Source: Nocardioides sp. R-C-SC26 (GTDB lineage Bacteria; Actinomycetota; Actinomycetes; Propionibacteriales; Nocardioidaceae). From it: 64,000 nt of DNA. The position numbers and the translations under genes were made by a program. The notes under the pieces are model-generated. The model was not told where the DNA came from. It ran no database searches and saw nothing but the letters and a program-made list of their open reading frames with translations. Positions 6,805 to 15,077 of this stretch are shown here, one piece after another (the stretch's first letter is position 1; the number at the start of each line of letters is the position of its first letter). Where the stretch lies: the NCBI RefSeq assembly GCF_021246465.1, contig NZ_JAHRHK010000006.1, forward strand, positions 128,649 through 192,648, written 5' to 3'.

Positions 6805-8001
6805 ATGAAGGATCAACCCACCTTGACGAAGTACCAAACCAAGCTTCACGCCGCCGAAGCGAAGCGCCTTGTGGCAGCGATTGAGAACCACCACCTCGTA
6901 GCCGAGTGCTGGGATCGCAACGCCGCAGCCGCCGAGGCCAAGGCGGCAGCCGAGAAGGCTGTCGCCGACATCGAGGCCGGATGGAAGCGGGGCGCCGACG
7001 TCGAGCCCGCTGTACACGCGGAAGCGGTCTCCGCCCACGCTCAGGCCTCCGCGATCCGCGACGCCGCCCGAGCCGCCTTCAAGGCTGCCGTCGAGCAGAC
7101 ACGCAACGTCGACAAGCGGGTAGCCGAGGCTGTCGCCGAGACGATCAAGCCCCTGCTCCCTGGCGTCACGGTGCTCGCCACCTTCGCCGACATCGAAGAG
7201 GCCCCAGCGGCGAACGAGCGGCCCGTGGTGATCGTGCGCCAGGTGAAGGAGTCCAAGACGGACGCGACCACGGGCGAGCTGATCGCAGAGGTTCACCTGG
7301 AGCAGTTCGTGCCGACCATCTACGCCGATGCTCCGGTGCTCAACATCGAACTCCTCGACGCCATCTCAACCTCGCGGACGACTGTGATCCACACGACAAG
7401 CGACAAGCATTCGCGCCCCGTACCTGGCGGGGTCGGCCAGTATCGACTTCGCGTCAAGGTGAGCACGTTGCCCGTCGACACGCTGCCCTTCATCGCGACC
7501 GTCCAAGACGACGTGCACACGCTCTCGGCGATCGGATGTCGCCTGGCGACTGCTCTCGCGTCGACCACCCTCGTGCCCGAGGAGGGCTCAGACTGGGCTT
7601 GGTTGAACGACAACGTCTCGAACTCGCCCAGCCAGCGCGGGGGAGTGTTCTCTAGCCGGCGCTCGTGGCAGTCGGTCCCGTTCGACTCGCTCTCGCACAC
7701 CGTGGAGCACGTCGGCACCGAAACGATCGTGTCGGTGTCCGGCAGCATGGAGGTGCGCGGGCAGGCGCTCAAGGGACCGGAGAGGCTGGCCGGCCTACAG
7801 GCGGCTTGTGCCCCCGAGGTCGGCACGCTCGTCGCGGGCCTGGGCGTCGTGGAGTCGGTGACCGTCGAGCGTGACCCGAACTTCGTCCCGCCAGAGAAGC
7901 ACCCCGGCGCGACCGGCTACATCTGGCGCGCGGTTCTCAAGTCGACCCGATTCGCACCGTCGACCGCGGTGCAGGCCGCTATCGAGACGCGAGCCGCCTG
8001 A
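6805..8001 (+). CDS. Unknown 398-residue protein with N-terminal coiled coil
   Basis: The N-terminal third (about residues 10-115) is alanine-, lysine- and glutamate-rich and should be a long helix or coiled coil. The rest is a mixed alpha/beta region with VVIVRQVKES, TVIHTTSDKHSRPVPGG and a long beta-rich end (TETIVSVSGSMEVRG). No family is recognised. It is followed by a strong hairpin (8022-8058), so it ends the plus-strand transcript begun near 6464. The length and helical head could fit a phage structural or scaffold-type protein, but no motif shows this. Confidence 0.7.
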   Translation: MKDQPTLTKYQTKLHAAEAKRLVAAIENHHLVAECWDRNAAAAEAKAAAEKAVADIEAGWKRGADVEPAVHAEAVSAHAQASAIRDAARAAFKAAVEQTRNVDKRVAEAVAETIKPLLPGVTVLATFADIEEAPAANERPVVIVRQVKESKTDATTGELIAEVHLEQFVPTIYADAPVLNIELLDAISTSRTTVIHTTSDKHSRPVPGGVGQYRLRVKVSTLPVDTLPFIATVQDDVHTLSAIGCRLATALASTTLVPEEGSDWAWLNDNVSNSPSQRGGVFSSRRSWQSVPFDSLSHTVEHVGTETIVSVSGSMEVRGQALKGPERLAGLQAACAPEVGTLVAGLGVVESVTVERDPNFVPPEKHPGATGYIWRAVLKSTRFAPSTAVQAAIETRAA

Positions 8002-8021
8002 CAGCCCCGTAGACGCGAGAA

Positions 8022-8058
8022 GGGCGCCCCGGAGTCCGCAGACTTCATCGGGGCGCCC
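8022..8058. terminator. Bidirectional stem-loop terminator
   Basis: GGGCGCCCC (8022-8030) pairs perfectly with GGGGCGCCC (8050-8058). It lies between the stop of the plus-strand 398-residue gene and the end of the minus-strand 85-residue gene, so it can serve both. Confidence 0.8.
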
Positions 8059-8067
8059 TCTGGCGTT

Positions 8068-8325
8068 TCAGGCGGCTCGCTGAGCCCCTGGGGCCATCGC
8101 GAACACGTGCCAGCCGACCTGATCGGCTCGGTAGATCGCGGTGTTGATCTCGTCGTCGAGCTCGACGTCATGCAGGGCAAGGAACGCCGCAACGGCCTCG
8201 AAGTCAACAGCGCTTCGCTGCCAGTCGTTCGCGGACACCCACACGGCCCCATCGGCATCGCAACCACCACGAGCGCAGCCCTCATCGGCTCCGCCGCAAC
8301 CCTTGTTGTCGAGCACGTACTGCAT
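8068..8325 (-). CDS. Unknown 85-residue protein
   Basis: Starts MQYVLDNKGCGGADEGCARG on the minus strand and has three cysteines near the N terminus followed by an acidic helical body (DFEAVAAFLALHDVELDDEI) and YRADQVGWHVF. The start is taken from the GGGGGAAGAC ribosome site just upstream; a longer frame exists but has no good site. No family is recognised. Its promoter should lie in 8326-8510, where three CTAGTA-type sites are found, so it may be controlled by the element's repressor. Confidence 0.6.
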   Translation of the reverse strand: MQYVLDNKGCGGADEGCARGGCDADGAVWVSANDWQRSAVDFEAVAAFLALHDVELDDEINTAIYRADQVGWHVFAMAPGAQRAA

Positions 8326-8810
8326 GTCTTCCCCCGGTCGTCTGTCGCGGCACCGTGCCAGCGATTCGAGACCGATTTCTACTGGCTGGAAATGGACCCG
8401 CGCAAGCGAATCGGGAAACTCGGCTGAACTAATTTTCGACATATTACTAGACACAATACTAGGCGCAATCACGGGAGCACCTCCGGATTCCCTCGCTCTA
8501 GTAATCTGAAACCAGGAGAACGGCCTGTCTCTCGATCCAGTGGGCGAATTTCGACCCTGTAACTGTGGCAACTTCTCGCCTGCTTAGACGTAGCGGTGTC
8601 CCTCGACTTTCTAAAGGGGTCATACCCCCAGGGGTCTCTACGCCTAGCGCCGCACCTTCGGAGGGCGCTGTCTGCGCTTCTCCGGTGCCCTTCTCGCGGC
8701 CTATCGCACACTCGACGCGCCATCTATCCGGCGCGTTCTCTAAGGCTCTCAGATCCGCTCTGAGGGCCTTCTGTCATTTCAACTACTCACACTGAAAGGA
8801 GGCAACTCAT
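8326..8810. promoter_or_regulatory. Noncoding gap upstream of the tape-measure gene with operator-like sites and hairpins
   Basis: About 485 bases without a gene. TACTAG occurs at 8445-8450 and 8457-8462, and CTAGTA at 8498-8503; the outer two form an inverted pair ATTACTAG/CTAGTAAT (8443-8450, 8498-8505). Further on are GGGGT-CAT-ACCCC (around 8618), an ACGCGCC/GGCGCGT stem (8714-8735) and a strong hairpin at 8742-8770. It probably carries divergent promoters for the minus-strand 85-residue gene and the tape-measure gene. Confidence 0.55.
8742..8770 (+). terminator. Strong stem-loop 41 bp before the tape-measure start
   Basis: AAGGCTCTCAGA (8742-8753) pairs with TCTGAGGGCCTT (8759-8770), with one G-U pair and a short loop. 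It would stop upstream transcripts or act as a leader structure of the tape-measure mRNA. The gene's AAAGGAGG site follows. Confidence 0.65.
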
Positions 8811-11800
8811 ATGAGTGATTCTCCTAATGCACAGGTGGTTGGTCGCATCGCTATCAAAGTGATGCCCGATACATCTGACTTCCGCCGTCAGCTCAAGGCT
8901 GATCTGTCGAAGATCGAGAAGTCGGCTCGCCTCGACATCAAGGCTCAGCTCGACGCTTCCGCCTTCGAGCGGCAGGCGCGAGATTCGGCCCGTGACTCGA
9001 AGCGCTCGATGGAGCGCACGTTGGACGACGTACGCGCCGAGATCCACACCGACGTCAACGCGGCGTCGCGTGCGGCTTCGCAGGCCAACCTCACGAGGCT
9101 CACCCGCACTCGCGTGGTCGAGATCCTTCCCCGCGTCAACGAGGTCGCAGCCGCGAAGGCAGCCGCGACCCTCGCGGCGCTCTCGGGCACTCGCGCCCTG
9201 TCGACGGCGTTCGGCGACTTCGCCGACCTGATCGGCAACCTCGACAAGTCGCTGCCGAAGATCGCCGGCCTGTCGCTTGGCATCGCTGACCTGACGACCG
9301 GCCTTCTGGCCGGCACGAGCAACGCGCTGGCCTACTCGGCATCGCTTGCTCAGATCGGCGGAACAGCTCTGGCGCTCCCCGGGATCTTGGGCGGCGTCGC
9401 CATCGGCATCGGATCGACTGTCGCAGTCCTCAAGGACTTCAACGAGGTCATCCCCGAGGCCAGCAAGGCGCTCTCTCGTCTACAGGATCAGATGTCTGCG
9501 CGCTTCTGGGCGCAGGCTGAGGCACCGATTCGCGGGCTCTCTGTTCTCTTCCCTGAGATCCGTCGCAACCTGCTCTCGACGTCTGACGCGCTCGGCGACT
9601 TCTTCGGCAATCTGGCTGGGTCTGCTGTTCGGCAACTCGCGGGCCAGTTCGATGCGATGTTCGCGGATCTCATCAAGAGCATCCGCATCGCAGCGCAGAG
9701 CACTGATGCCTATGTCGACATCATTAAGAGGCTCGGCACGGTCGGCGCTTCCATGCTCCCCGATCTCGCTACTTGGGTGGCCGAGGTTGCCGAGGGGTTC
9801 AGCGAATGGCTGGGCAGGAAGGGAACTGCTGGCCTTCGGGCCTACGTAACCGATGGCGTTGCCGCTCTACAGGATCTCGGCAACGTCCTCCGCTACACCG
9901 GCAGTTCCCTGGCTGGCCTCGCTCGTGCTGCCGAGGCCGCAGGCGGCGGGTCTCTCAAGACCCTCGCGAACTCGCTCAAATCCGTCTCGGACGAGATCAA
10001 CTCTCCGGCGTTCCAGCGCGACCTGACGGGCGTGTTCCGCTCGGCCCACGAGGCGATGCAGGCCATCACCTCAACCTCTGGGCCGGCCTTCCGCTCGCTG
10101 ATCAGATCGCTCGCCGATCTGCTGACCACGGTGCTGCCCCAGGCGGGCGCCACCACAGGTGCGGCGCTTCGCGATCTGTTCTCGGCGATCGATCAGCCGG
10201 CGGTCACCAGCGCTCTGGTGTACGCCTTCGATCAGCTCGACGTCGCGATCGGCAACATCACCCCGGCGTTGCCGTCGATGGGCAAGGCCCTGGCCGCGAT
10301 CGCGGTCACTGTGGCCGATCTCGGTGCAGGTGTCTCGTCGGCTCTTGGGCCGGCGCTCGACTTCGTGTCTGAGGCTTTGGTCGACCTGTCGGCGGATCTC
10401 CGTCCGCTGATCGGGTCGCTTACCGATCTGGTCTCGACGCTGGTCTCTGGGGCTGGCCCGGTGCTGGTCTCCACGGCTGGCCTGCTGGGCAACATCGCTG
10501 GGTCGATCACGCCCGTGGTGGATGGCCTCAATGCCACCGCAGAGGCCCTAGGAGCCGTCCTAGGCCCCGCACAGGGCGCAGCCGCCGCATTGGGCGGCAT
10601 CGCAGTTGTGGCGGGCGGAGCGGCCTTCCTAGGCACCGCTTTGCGAGGGAAGATCCTCGCCGCCTCGTCGGGCATGGCCTCGCTCGCAGCCTCCAGTCGT
10701 ATCGCCGAGCAGGCGATGTTCCGCACGGCTCTGGCTACCGAGCGGGCTGCCCTTCGGATCACCCCGCTTCGAGCCGGCCTCGCCGGCATCGGACTGGCTT
10801 CGGCAACCATGGCCGACAAGGTTGGTCTGTCGAACACCGCCATCGGTGCGTCGATCGGCCTGCTCGGTGGCCCCTGGGGTGTCGCGATCGGCGCAGCAGC
10901 CGGCTACGTAGCCGACCTGACGGTCGCCACCAACGCGGGCGGCAGGTCGCTGGAGGAGTACACACGCGCGCTTCGCAACGGCGTCGCCGCGTTCTCGTTC
11001 GCCGAGTACACCGCGGGCATCAAGGGCATGGAGCAGTCCCTCCTGAACCTTGAGGGCACCCTGTCTCGTGCTCAGCTCGCGGCGCCGTACTTCGATCAGC
11101 AGCGCGACGCGATCACCGGAGCGAACGCGAGCCTGACGGTCTACGCCCAGGCCTTCACCTCCCTGGGCAACGCGCTCGGCGTCGCAGTGCCCGAGTTCGA
11201 CGGCTCCGCCGCGAGCATCCGCGCTCTCGATGCGGCAGTGGCTCAGATGCTCCCCGCGCTCGATCTGGCGGGCGTATCGGTCACTCAGCTCGCGATGGCC
11301 CAGCGCATCGCCAACGGCGACGCTGGCCTGCTCTCTGGTGCGTTCGCCTCTCAGAAGCCGCCGCTCGATTCCCTCATCGGCTCGATCCAGAAGGCCGCGG
11401 GTGTCCAGCGTGACGAGGCGGCTGCCGTCCGTGATGCCATCGCAGCACGGCAGGAGTACACCAACGCCGCGCTGAGCGCGTTCTCGGCTACGACCCGATG
11501 GGGTCAGGCCGTCGCGGATGCGAACCGTCACCTCAAGGACACCCGCAAGGGCATCAGCGAGAACACCGCGTCCGGTCGCGCCAACCGCCAGGTGATCGAC
11601 GCGCTTGCCCAGGCGTGGAACGCAGGCGGCGAGCAGGTGCGCAACACCCAGGGTCGATACAAGTCGGCCCGCGAGGAGTTCATCCGCGTCACCGCTGCCC
11701 TGACGGGCAGCAAGCGCGAAGCCCGAGCATTGGCCGACGACCTCTTGGTCGTGCCCGATCGGATGGCCTCCGCTGGTGAAGGTGCTCGTCGTCTACGGAA

Positions 11801-13406
11801 GAACCTTGAGGATCTCGACCGAACGAAGGTCGAAATGCCCAACGTCGAGCGAGGAGTCACCACCTCGATCCGCGTTGCCGAGAACAAAGCGTTCCAAGGT
11901 TCCAAGGCGATCAAGGAGAACATCGAGCGCGAGATCAAACGTGCTCGTGCTGATCTCTCTCAGTTGCAGGCGTCGATCCGCAACGCGATCAACCAGGCCA
12001 AGAGCATCGCCACCTCTGGCGGTCGCCAGGTCGGCGCGAACCTCAAGGCCGGGATTATCGCTGGCTTCGCTGGCACCGCTGCCGCACTGGCTACCCAGGC
12101 CGCTGGCGCCGTCCGTGCTGCCATCGCTGCCGCCAAGGCGGCGGGCGCCATCCGTTCTCCGTCTCGCAAGATGATGGAGGTCGGTGGCTACCTCGCTGAC
12201 GGTCTCGTGGTCGGCATGCGCCGCAAGGCGGGTGACGTCAAGAAGGCCGCAGGCGGAGTGGTCAAGGGTGCTGTCAACGAGGGCATCACCAAGATCTACG
12301 GCGTCTCAGACGGCATCGCCCGCGCCATCGGCAAGGCGATCGACGAGGCTCGCGGCAAGGTCCGCAAGAAGCCCATCAAGACCGACGTCCAGGTCAACTT
12401 CGGTAACCCGATCAAGGCCGGCGTCCTCTTCGTTGGCGGGCTCCAGCAGTACCTCAAGGCGATCACCGACAAGGTGGGCGTCGAGGGCGTCAAGCTGATC
12501 CGCAACTTCGAGGACCGGCTCAACCGCTACCGCGATCTCGTCAAGGAGCGGATGAAGCAGGTCGGCGACGCAGCCGACGCCGCGCTCGTCAAGCAGCGCA
12601 AGGGCATCACCGAGCTCTCCAATCGCTACACCAAGTTGGTCTCCGAGCTGGAGCGGGTACGCAACAAGTACAAGCAGCTCCAGCAGGAGGCGCGCGACTA
12701 CGCCAATCAGGTGCGCGATGCAGTGATCGCGTCGGCCAACCCGACGCAGATCCAGTTGGAAGAGGGCCAGAAGCTCGACTTCTCGGTCATCGAGTCCAAC
12801 ATGAGCAAGGCGCGCGACGAGGCGCTGGAGTTCGCCGCAGTGGTCAAGAGCCTCGCGGCGGCAGGTCTGAACAAGGACTTGCTCCAGCAGATCGTCGATG
12901 CAGGTCCGACCGCTGGCCTTGAGACCGCTCGGCAAATCTTCCTGGCGGGCAAGGAGGGCATCAAGTCCCTCAACGCTATCCAGAAGGACTTGGAGATCGC
13001 GGGCAAGGATCTCGGCAAGACGGCTGCCATCTCCGTCTTCGGTGCCTCGATCATCGAGACCGGCAGGCAGCTCTCCTCGCTTGAGACCCAGTTCAACAAG
13101 CTCAAGCCGAAGCTGGAGAAGTCGCTCACCAAGCTGATGAACGGCCTCATCGCTGTCATCAAGGCGAAGAACAAGGAGCTCAAGGCAGAGCTCGCCAAGG
13201 CTGAGGCGACTGCTAACAGCAAGTCGGGCTCGGTCTCGTCGGCTTCGACCACGAAGACCGCAGCGGCCCGCGTCGCATCTGCCGGTGGTGGTCAAGTGAT
13301 CGCTGGCCCGACGCTGATCTACAACGCGTCGGGTGGCGCGAGCCTCACCGCCGAGGAGCAACTGTTCACGGCTGCCGATCGTGGACGTCTGTTGCTGACC
13401 GCATAG
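8811..13406 (+). CDS. Phage tail tape-measure protein
   Basis: A 1531-residue protein. It starts with a beta strand and a coiled coil (GRIAIKVMPDTSDFRRQLKA), which is the usual opening of actinophage tape measures. It then has long helices, hydrophobic alanine/glycine/leucine/isoleucine-rich segments (about 155-200 and 470-720, with ALAAIAVTVADLGAGVSSAL) and a helical C-terminal third with RSPSRKMMEVGGYLADGLV, a motif often seen in these proteins. Tape-measure proteins set tail length and pass through the tail tube. An almost perfect AAAGGAGG ribosome site fixes the start. None of its normal neighbours (tail tube, tail chaperones, minor tail proteins) is present. At about 0.15 nm per residue it would define a tail near 230 nm. 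Confidence 0.92.
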   Translation: MSDSPNAQVVGRIAIKVMPDTSDFRRQLKADLSKIEKSARLDIKAQLDASAFERQARDSARDSKRSMERTLDDVRAEIHTDVNAASRAASQANLTRLTRTRVVEILPRVNEVAAAKAAATLAALSGTRALSTAFGDFADLIGNLDKSLPKIAGLSLGIADLTTGLLAGTSNALAYSASLAQIGGTALALPGILGGVAIGIGSTVAVLKDFNEVIPEASKALSRLQDQMSARFWAQAEAPIRGLSVLFPEIRRNLLSTSDALGDFFGNLAGSAVRQLAGQFDAMFADLIKSIRIAAQSTDAYVDIIKRLGTVGASMLPDLATWVAEVAEGFSEWLGRKGTAGLRAYVTDGVAALQDLGNVLRYTGSSLAGLARAAEAAGGGSLKTLANSLKSVSDEINSPAFQRDLTGVFRSAHEAMQAITSTSGPAFRSLIRSLADLLTTVLPQAGATTGAALRDLFSAIDQPAVTSALVYAFDQLDVAIGNITPALPSMGKALAAIAVTVADLGAGVSSALGPALDFVSEALVDLSADLRPLIGSLTDLVSTLVSGAGPVLVSTAGLLGNIAGSITPVVDGLNATAEALGAVLGPAQGAAAALGGIAVVAGGAAFLGTALRGKILAASSGMASLAASSRIAEQAMFRTALATERAALRITPLRAGLAGIGLASATMADKVGLSNTAIGASIGLLGGPWGVAIGAAAGYVADLTVATNAGGRSLEEYTRALRNGVAAFSFAEYTAGIKGMEQSLLNLEGTLSRAQLAAPYFDQQRDAITGANASLTVYAQAFTSLGNALGVAVPEFDGSAASIRALDAAVAQMLPALDLAGVSVTQLAMAQRIANGDAGLLSGAFASQKPPLDSLIGSIQKAAGVQRDEAAAVRDAIAARQEYTNAALSAFSATTRWGQAVADANRHLKDTRKGISENTASGRANRQVIDALAQAWNAGGEQVRNTQGRYKSAREEFIRVTAALTGSKREARALADDLLVVPDRMASAGEGARRLRKNLEDLDRTKVEMPNVERGVTTSIRVAENKAFQGSKAIKENIEREIKRARADLSQLQASIRNAINQAKSIATSGGRQVGANLKAGIIAGFAGTAAALATQAAGAVRAAIAAAKAAGAIRSPSRKMMEVGGYLADGLVVGMRRKAGDVKKAAGGVVKGAVNEGITKIYGVSDGIARAIGKAIDEARGKVRKKPIKTDVQVNFGNPIKAGVLFVGGLQQYLKAITDKVGVEGVKLIRNFEDRLNRYRDLVKERMKQVGDAADAALVKQRKGITELSNRYTKLVSELERVRNKYKQLQQEARDYANQVRDAVIASANPTQIQLEEGQKLDFSVIESNMSKARDEALEFAAVVKSLAAAGLNKDLLQQIVDAGPTAGLETARQIFLAGKEGIKSLNAIQKDLEIAGKDLGKTAAISVFGASIIETGRQLSSLETQFNKLKPKLEKSLTKLMNGLIAVIKAKNKELKAELAKAEATANSKSGSVSSASTTKTAAARVASAGGGQVIAGPTLIYNASGGASLTAEEQLFTAADRGRLLLTA

Positions 13407-13416
13407 GCCGAGGGTT

Positions 13417-13451
13417 GCCCCCGTCTCACCTGTGGTGGATGGGGCGGGGGC
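13417..13451. terminator. Terminator after the tape-measure gene
   Basis: GCCCCCG (13417-13423) pairs with CGGGGGC (13445-13451). It lies between the convergent tape-measure gene and the minus-strand peptide gene, so it is probably bidirectional. Confidence 0.7.
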
Positions 13452-13458
13452 CTCACCC

Positions 13459-13614
13459 CTAGCGCCAGGCGCGAAGCAGTTGCGCGAGCGCGCGGATCAC
13501 CTCCGCCCGCCTAGCGGGCTCAACGCCTCGTAGTGCGATGGTGGCGAGGGCGAACTTGAACAGGGCGAGCGCGACGATCGTGGAGGCCGCGCTGATCGCG
13601 ATGAACTCGGACAT
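13459..13614 (-). CDS. Small single-membrane-segment protein
   Basis: A 51-residue frame, MSEFIAISAASTIVALALFK at the N terminus, with one hydrophobic helix and a basic C-terminal tail (EPARRAEVIRALAQLLRAWR). A longer frame runs back to 13776, but its extra residues look like noncoding shadow. No family is recognised. Small membrane proteins in phage-derived elements can act in lysis or superinfection exclusion; nothing here proves either. Confidence 0.45.
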   Translation of the reverse strand: MSEFIAISAASTIVALALFKFALATIALRGVEPARRAEVIRALAQLLRAWR

Positions 13615-13833
13615 CTCGAACTTCCTGACGCTGACTGCAATGCGGAACCGGAGGCCGCAAACGTCGGGTTGGAAGTCCGGCGTCGCCTCTGGGTTCGGCA
13701 TCTCCCGACCGGGCGTCAGACCAGCAATTCGGAGGAGCCGTAACGCCAACGACTGTAGCGCGTGAAGGGCGGGCAACTGGCGGGTAGCTCGGTGTGTCGA
13801 GCCCGTCTAGGTAGGCAATTAAGAAGCAGGAGA

Positions 13834-13866
13834 GCCCCCCTTGCCTGTAGTGGGTGGTGCGGGGGC
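13834..13866. terminator. Stem-loop terminator before the 289-residue gene
   Basis: GCCCCC (13834-13839) pairs with GGGGGC (13861-13866), flanked by weaker GAGAG/CTCTC pairing. On the minus strand it follows the 289-residue gene directly. Its make-up resembles the stem at 13417-13451. Confidence 0.65.
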
Positions 13867-13876
13867 CTCTCGGCGT

Positions 13877-14746
13877 CTAAGGGGTAGCGAGGCGGAAGGC
13901 CCCGTCGTTGACCATCATCACAATCGCGATGGCGCATTGGACGATCGCCCGCGCGTCGGGGACCCCGTGGTTGTCGCCCTCGCCATCCGCATGCCGACCG
14001 CGCTGGCCGTGGGCGATGGTCCGGGCCAATTGCATGACAGTTTCGCTGCCATCGAGTTCCGCGAATCGCGGTCCACTTCGGAACTGCGATGGTCGCGCCT
14101 CGGTCACCGCCATCTCCCACTTGGTGGGGTTGTCCTCGTAGGTCCGGATGATCTTGTGTAGGCCCGCCGCTGAGTCCTGAGGACAGATCACCGGACGCAA
14201 GGCCGCCTCAGCCGCCTGGAAGGCCGCGTGCGCCGCAACATCGGGCTCGGGCGTAATGCCGTAGGCGGCATTCCACGCGCGCGTGAGACAGGTGCTAACG
14301 GTGGGGGAGACCTCCGAGACTGCTCTTTCAATGCTTTCGCGTGACGCAGGGTCGACCCGGTGTTCCAGCCAGCGTCCATCGGCGCGTACCCGATACGCCG
14401 ACCGACCCCGACGAAGAATTGTCTCAAGTGATGTCCGGCCATTCGGGTCGAACTCGCGCAGCGTCAGCGAAATCGTTTCCAGCATTAGGTTTGAGTCAGC
14501 CCGACATTGGTGGATCAACTTCGAAAGGGCCATGCTCCGCCAGTCGATCGAGGGTTCGCGGGCCGTGATTCTCAGAAGGTTCAGGATGGCCCGCACCCGG
14601 TATCCCTTCGTGCCACTCCCCGGCATCAGGAGAACGGTTGTCAGCCAATCCTCTAGTTCGCCGAGGAGATGCGTCGGCACGTCGTCGTAGTGCATCTCAA
14701 GCTCGACTTGCTGCTCAAAGTCATCGGGGTCCCAGGCCACGCTCAT
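13877..14746 (-). CDS. Unknown 289-residue protein next to attR (phage/prophage type)
   Basis: The minus-strand protein begins MSVAWDPDDFEQQVELEMHY. Its C-terminal half has AWNAAYGITPEPDVAAHAAF, AAEAALRPVICPQD and a final helix ARAIVQCAIAIVMMV. This layout matches a set of uncharacterised proteins found in actinobacterial prophages, some annotated as abortive-infection-like; that link is from memory of the family, not shown here. A conserved RGRH sits at about residue 255. The ATG at 14746 is chosen over an upstream start at 14842 that would run across attR. It is transcribed away from attR and is placed like a cargo gene at the element end. Confidence 0.65.
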   Translation of the reverse strand: MSVAWDPDDFEQQVELEMHYDDVPTHLLGELEDWLTTVLLMPGSGTKGYRVRAILNLLRITAREPSIDWRSMALSKLIHQCRADSNLMLETISLTLREFDPNGRTSLETILRRGRSAYRVRADGRWLEHRVDPASRESIERAVSEVSPTVSTCLTRAWNAAYGITPEPDVAAHAAFQAAEAALRPVICPQDSAAGLHKIIRTYEDNPTKWEMAVTEARPSQFRSGPRFAELDGSETVMQLARTIAHGQRGRHADGEGDNHGVPDARAIVQCAIAIVMMVNDGAFRLATP

Positions 14747-14798
14747 AGACGGTAGTCGTTCGGACCGACACGCACGGTGCGCTGCCGGTAATAGACAG

Positions 14799-14812
14799 AA
14801 GGTATTCGCGTT
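14799..14812 (+). other. attR: right junction with core TTCGCGTT and left half of attP dyad
   Basis: AAGGTA (14799-14804) belongs to the element, TTCGCGTT (14805-14812) is the common core, and native tadC resumes with CTTCCCCGGTGCTG. AAGGTA is the exact complement of TACCTT beside attL. Confidence 0.85.
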
Positions 14813-14852
14813 CTTCCCCGGTGCTGTCGGGCTCTCCCTCACCGCTCCCTGA
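14805..14852 (+). pseudogene. tadC: tadC 3' remnant
   Basis: The codons read FAFFPGAVGLSLTAP and stop (TGA at 14850-14852). This is the usual ending of actinobacterial TadC and joins in frame to the 5' part after the shared core. It has no start of its own. Confidence 0.88.
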
Positions 14853-14882
14853 TGACCCCTGTGGTCGACGAAAGGAACACCG

Positions 14883-15077
14883 ATGAATCTGACTCGCCTC
14901 TACGCCACGGCGCTGACGGTGCTCGTCGCGCCACCCCGTCGTCGCGACGAACGTGGCGACGTCCCGGGGTGGGTGCTCGTCACGTTGATGAGCGTCGTCC
15001 TGATCGGCGCGATCACCGCCGTCGCGGAGCCGCAGTTGAAGAGCATGGTGCGCAACGCCCTCAACTCGGTGCGATGA
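14883..15077 (+). CDS. Small Flp/Tad pilin-like protein
   Basis: A 64-residue protein: basic N terminus (RRRDERGDVPG) followed by one hydrophobic segment (WVLVTLMSVVLIGAITAVAE) and a short polar tail. The layout and its place after tadC fit the Flp pilin position, though the usual pilin Glu at +5 of the processed form is not obvious. An AAAGGAA site precedes the ATG. Its stop overlaps the next start (ATGA at 15074-15077). With tadC disrupted, expression from the original tad promoter is interrupted by the element. Confidence 0.7.
   Translation: MNLTRLYATALTVLVAPPRRRDERGDVPGWVLVTLMSVVLIGAITAVAEPQLKSMVRNALNSVR

Larger units (their letters stand above)
2167..14812. mobile_element. 12.6-kb serine-integrase element inserted in tadC
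   Basis: The boundaries come from three observations: tadC is split, its two parts join in frame when the element is removed, and the same octamer TTCGCGTT is at both ends. The phage-side flanks form a dyad (AAGGTA at 14799-14804 and TACCTT at 2177-2182) around the core, as expected of a serine-integrase attP. Contents in order: integrase, HicB-like protein, control region, HTH protein, a 62-residue protein, RepA-like ATPase, a noncoding gap, 102- and 398-residue unknowns, a minus-strand 85-residue protein, a tape-measure protein, a minus-strand membrane peptide and a minus-strand 289-residue protein. There are no packaging or capsid genes. It may be a phage satellite, a plasmid-like integrative element or a decayed prophage. 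Confidence 0.9.

Noticed and set aside
8068..8571. Longer form of the minus-strand 85-residue gene
   Set aside because: The added residues cross the CTAGTA sites and have no ribosome site; the short form has a good one.
14852..15073. Longer upstream start for the TadE-like gene
   Set aside because: That frame runs through the pilin gene; the ATG at 15074 overlaps the pilin stop and gives a standard leader.
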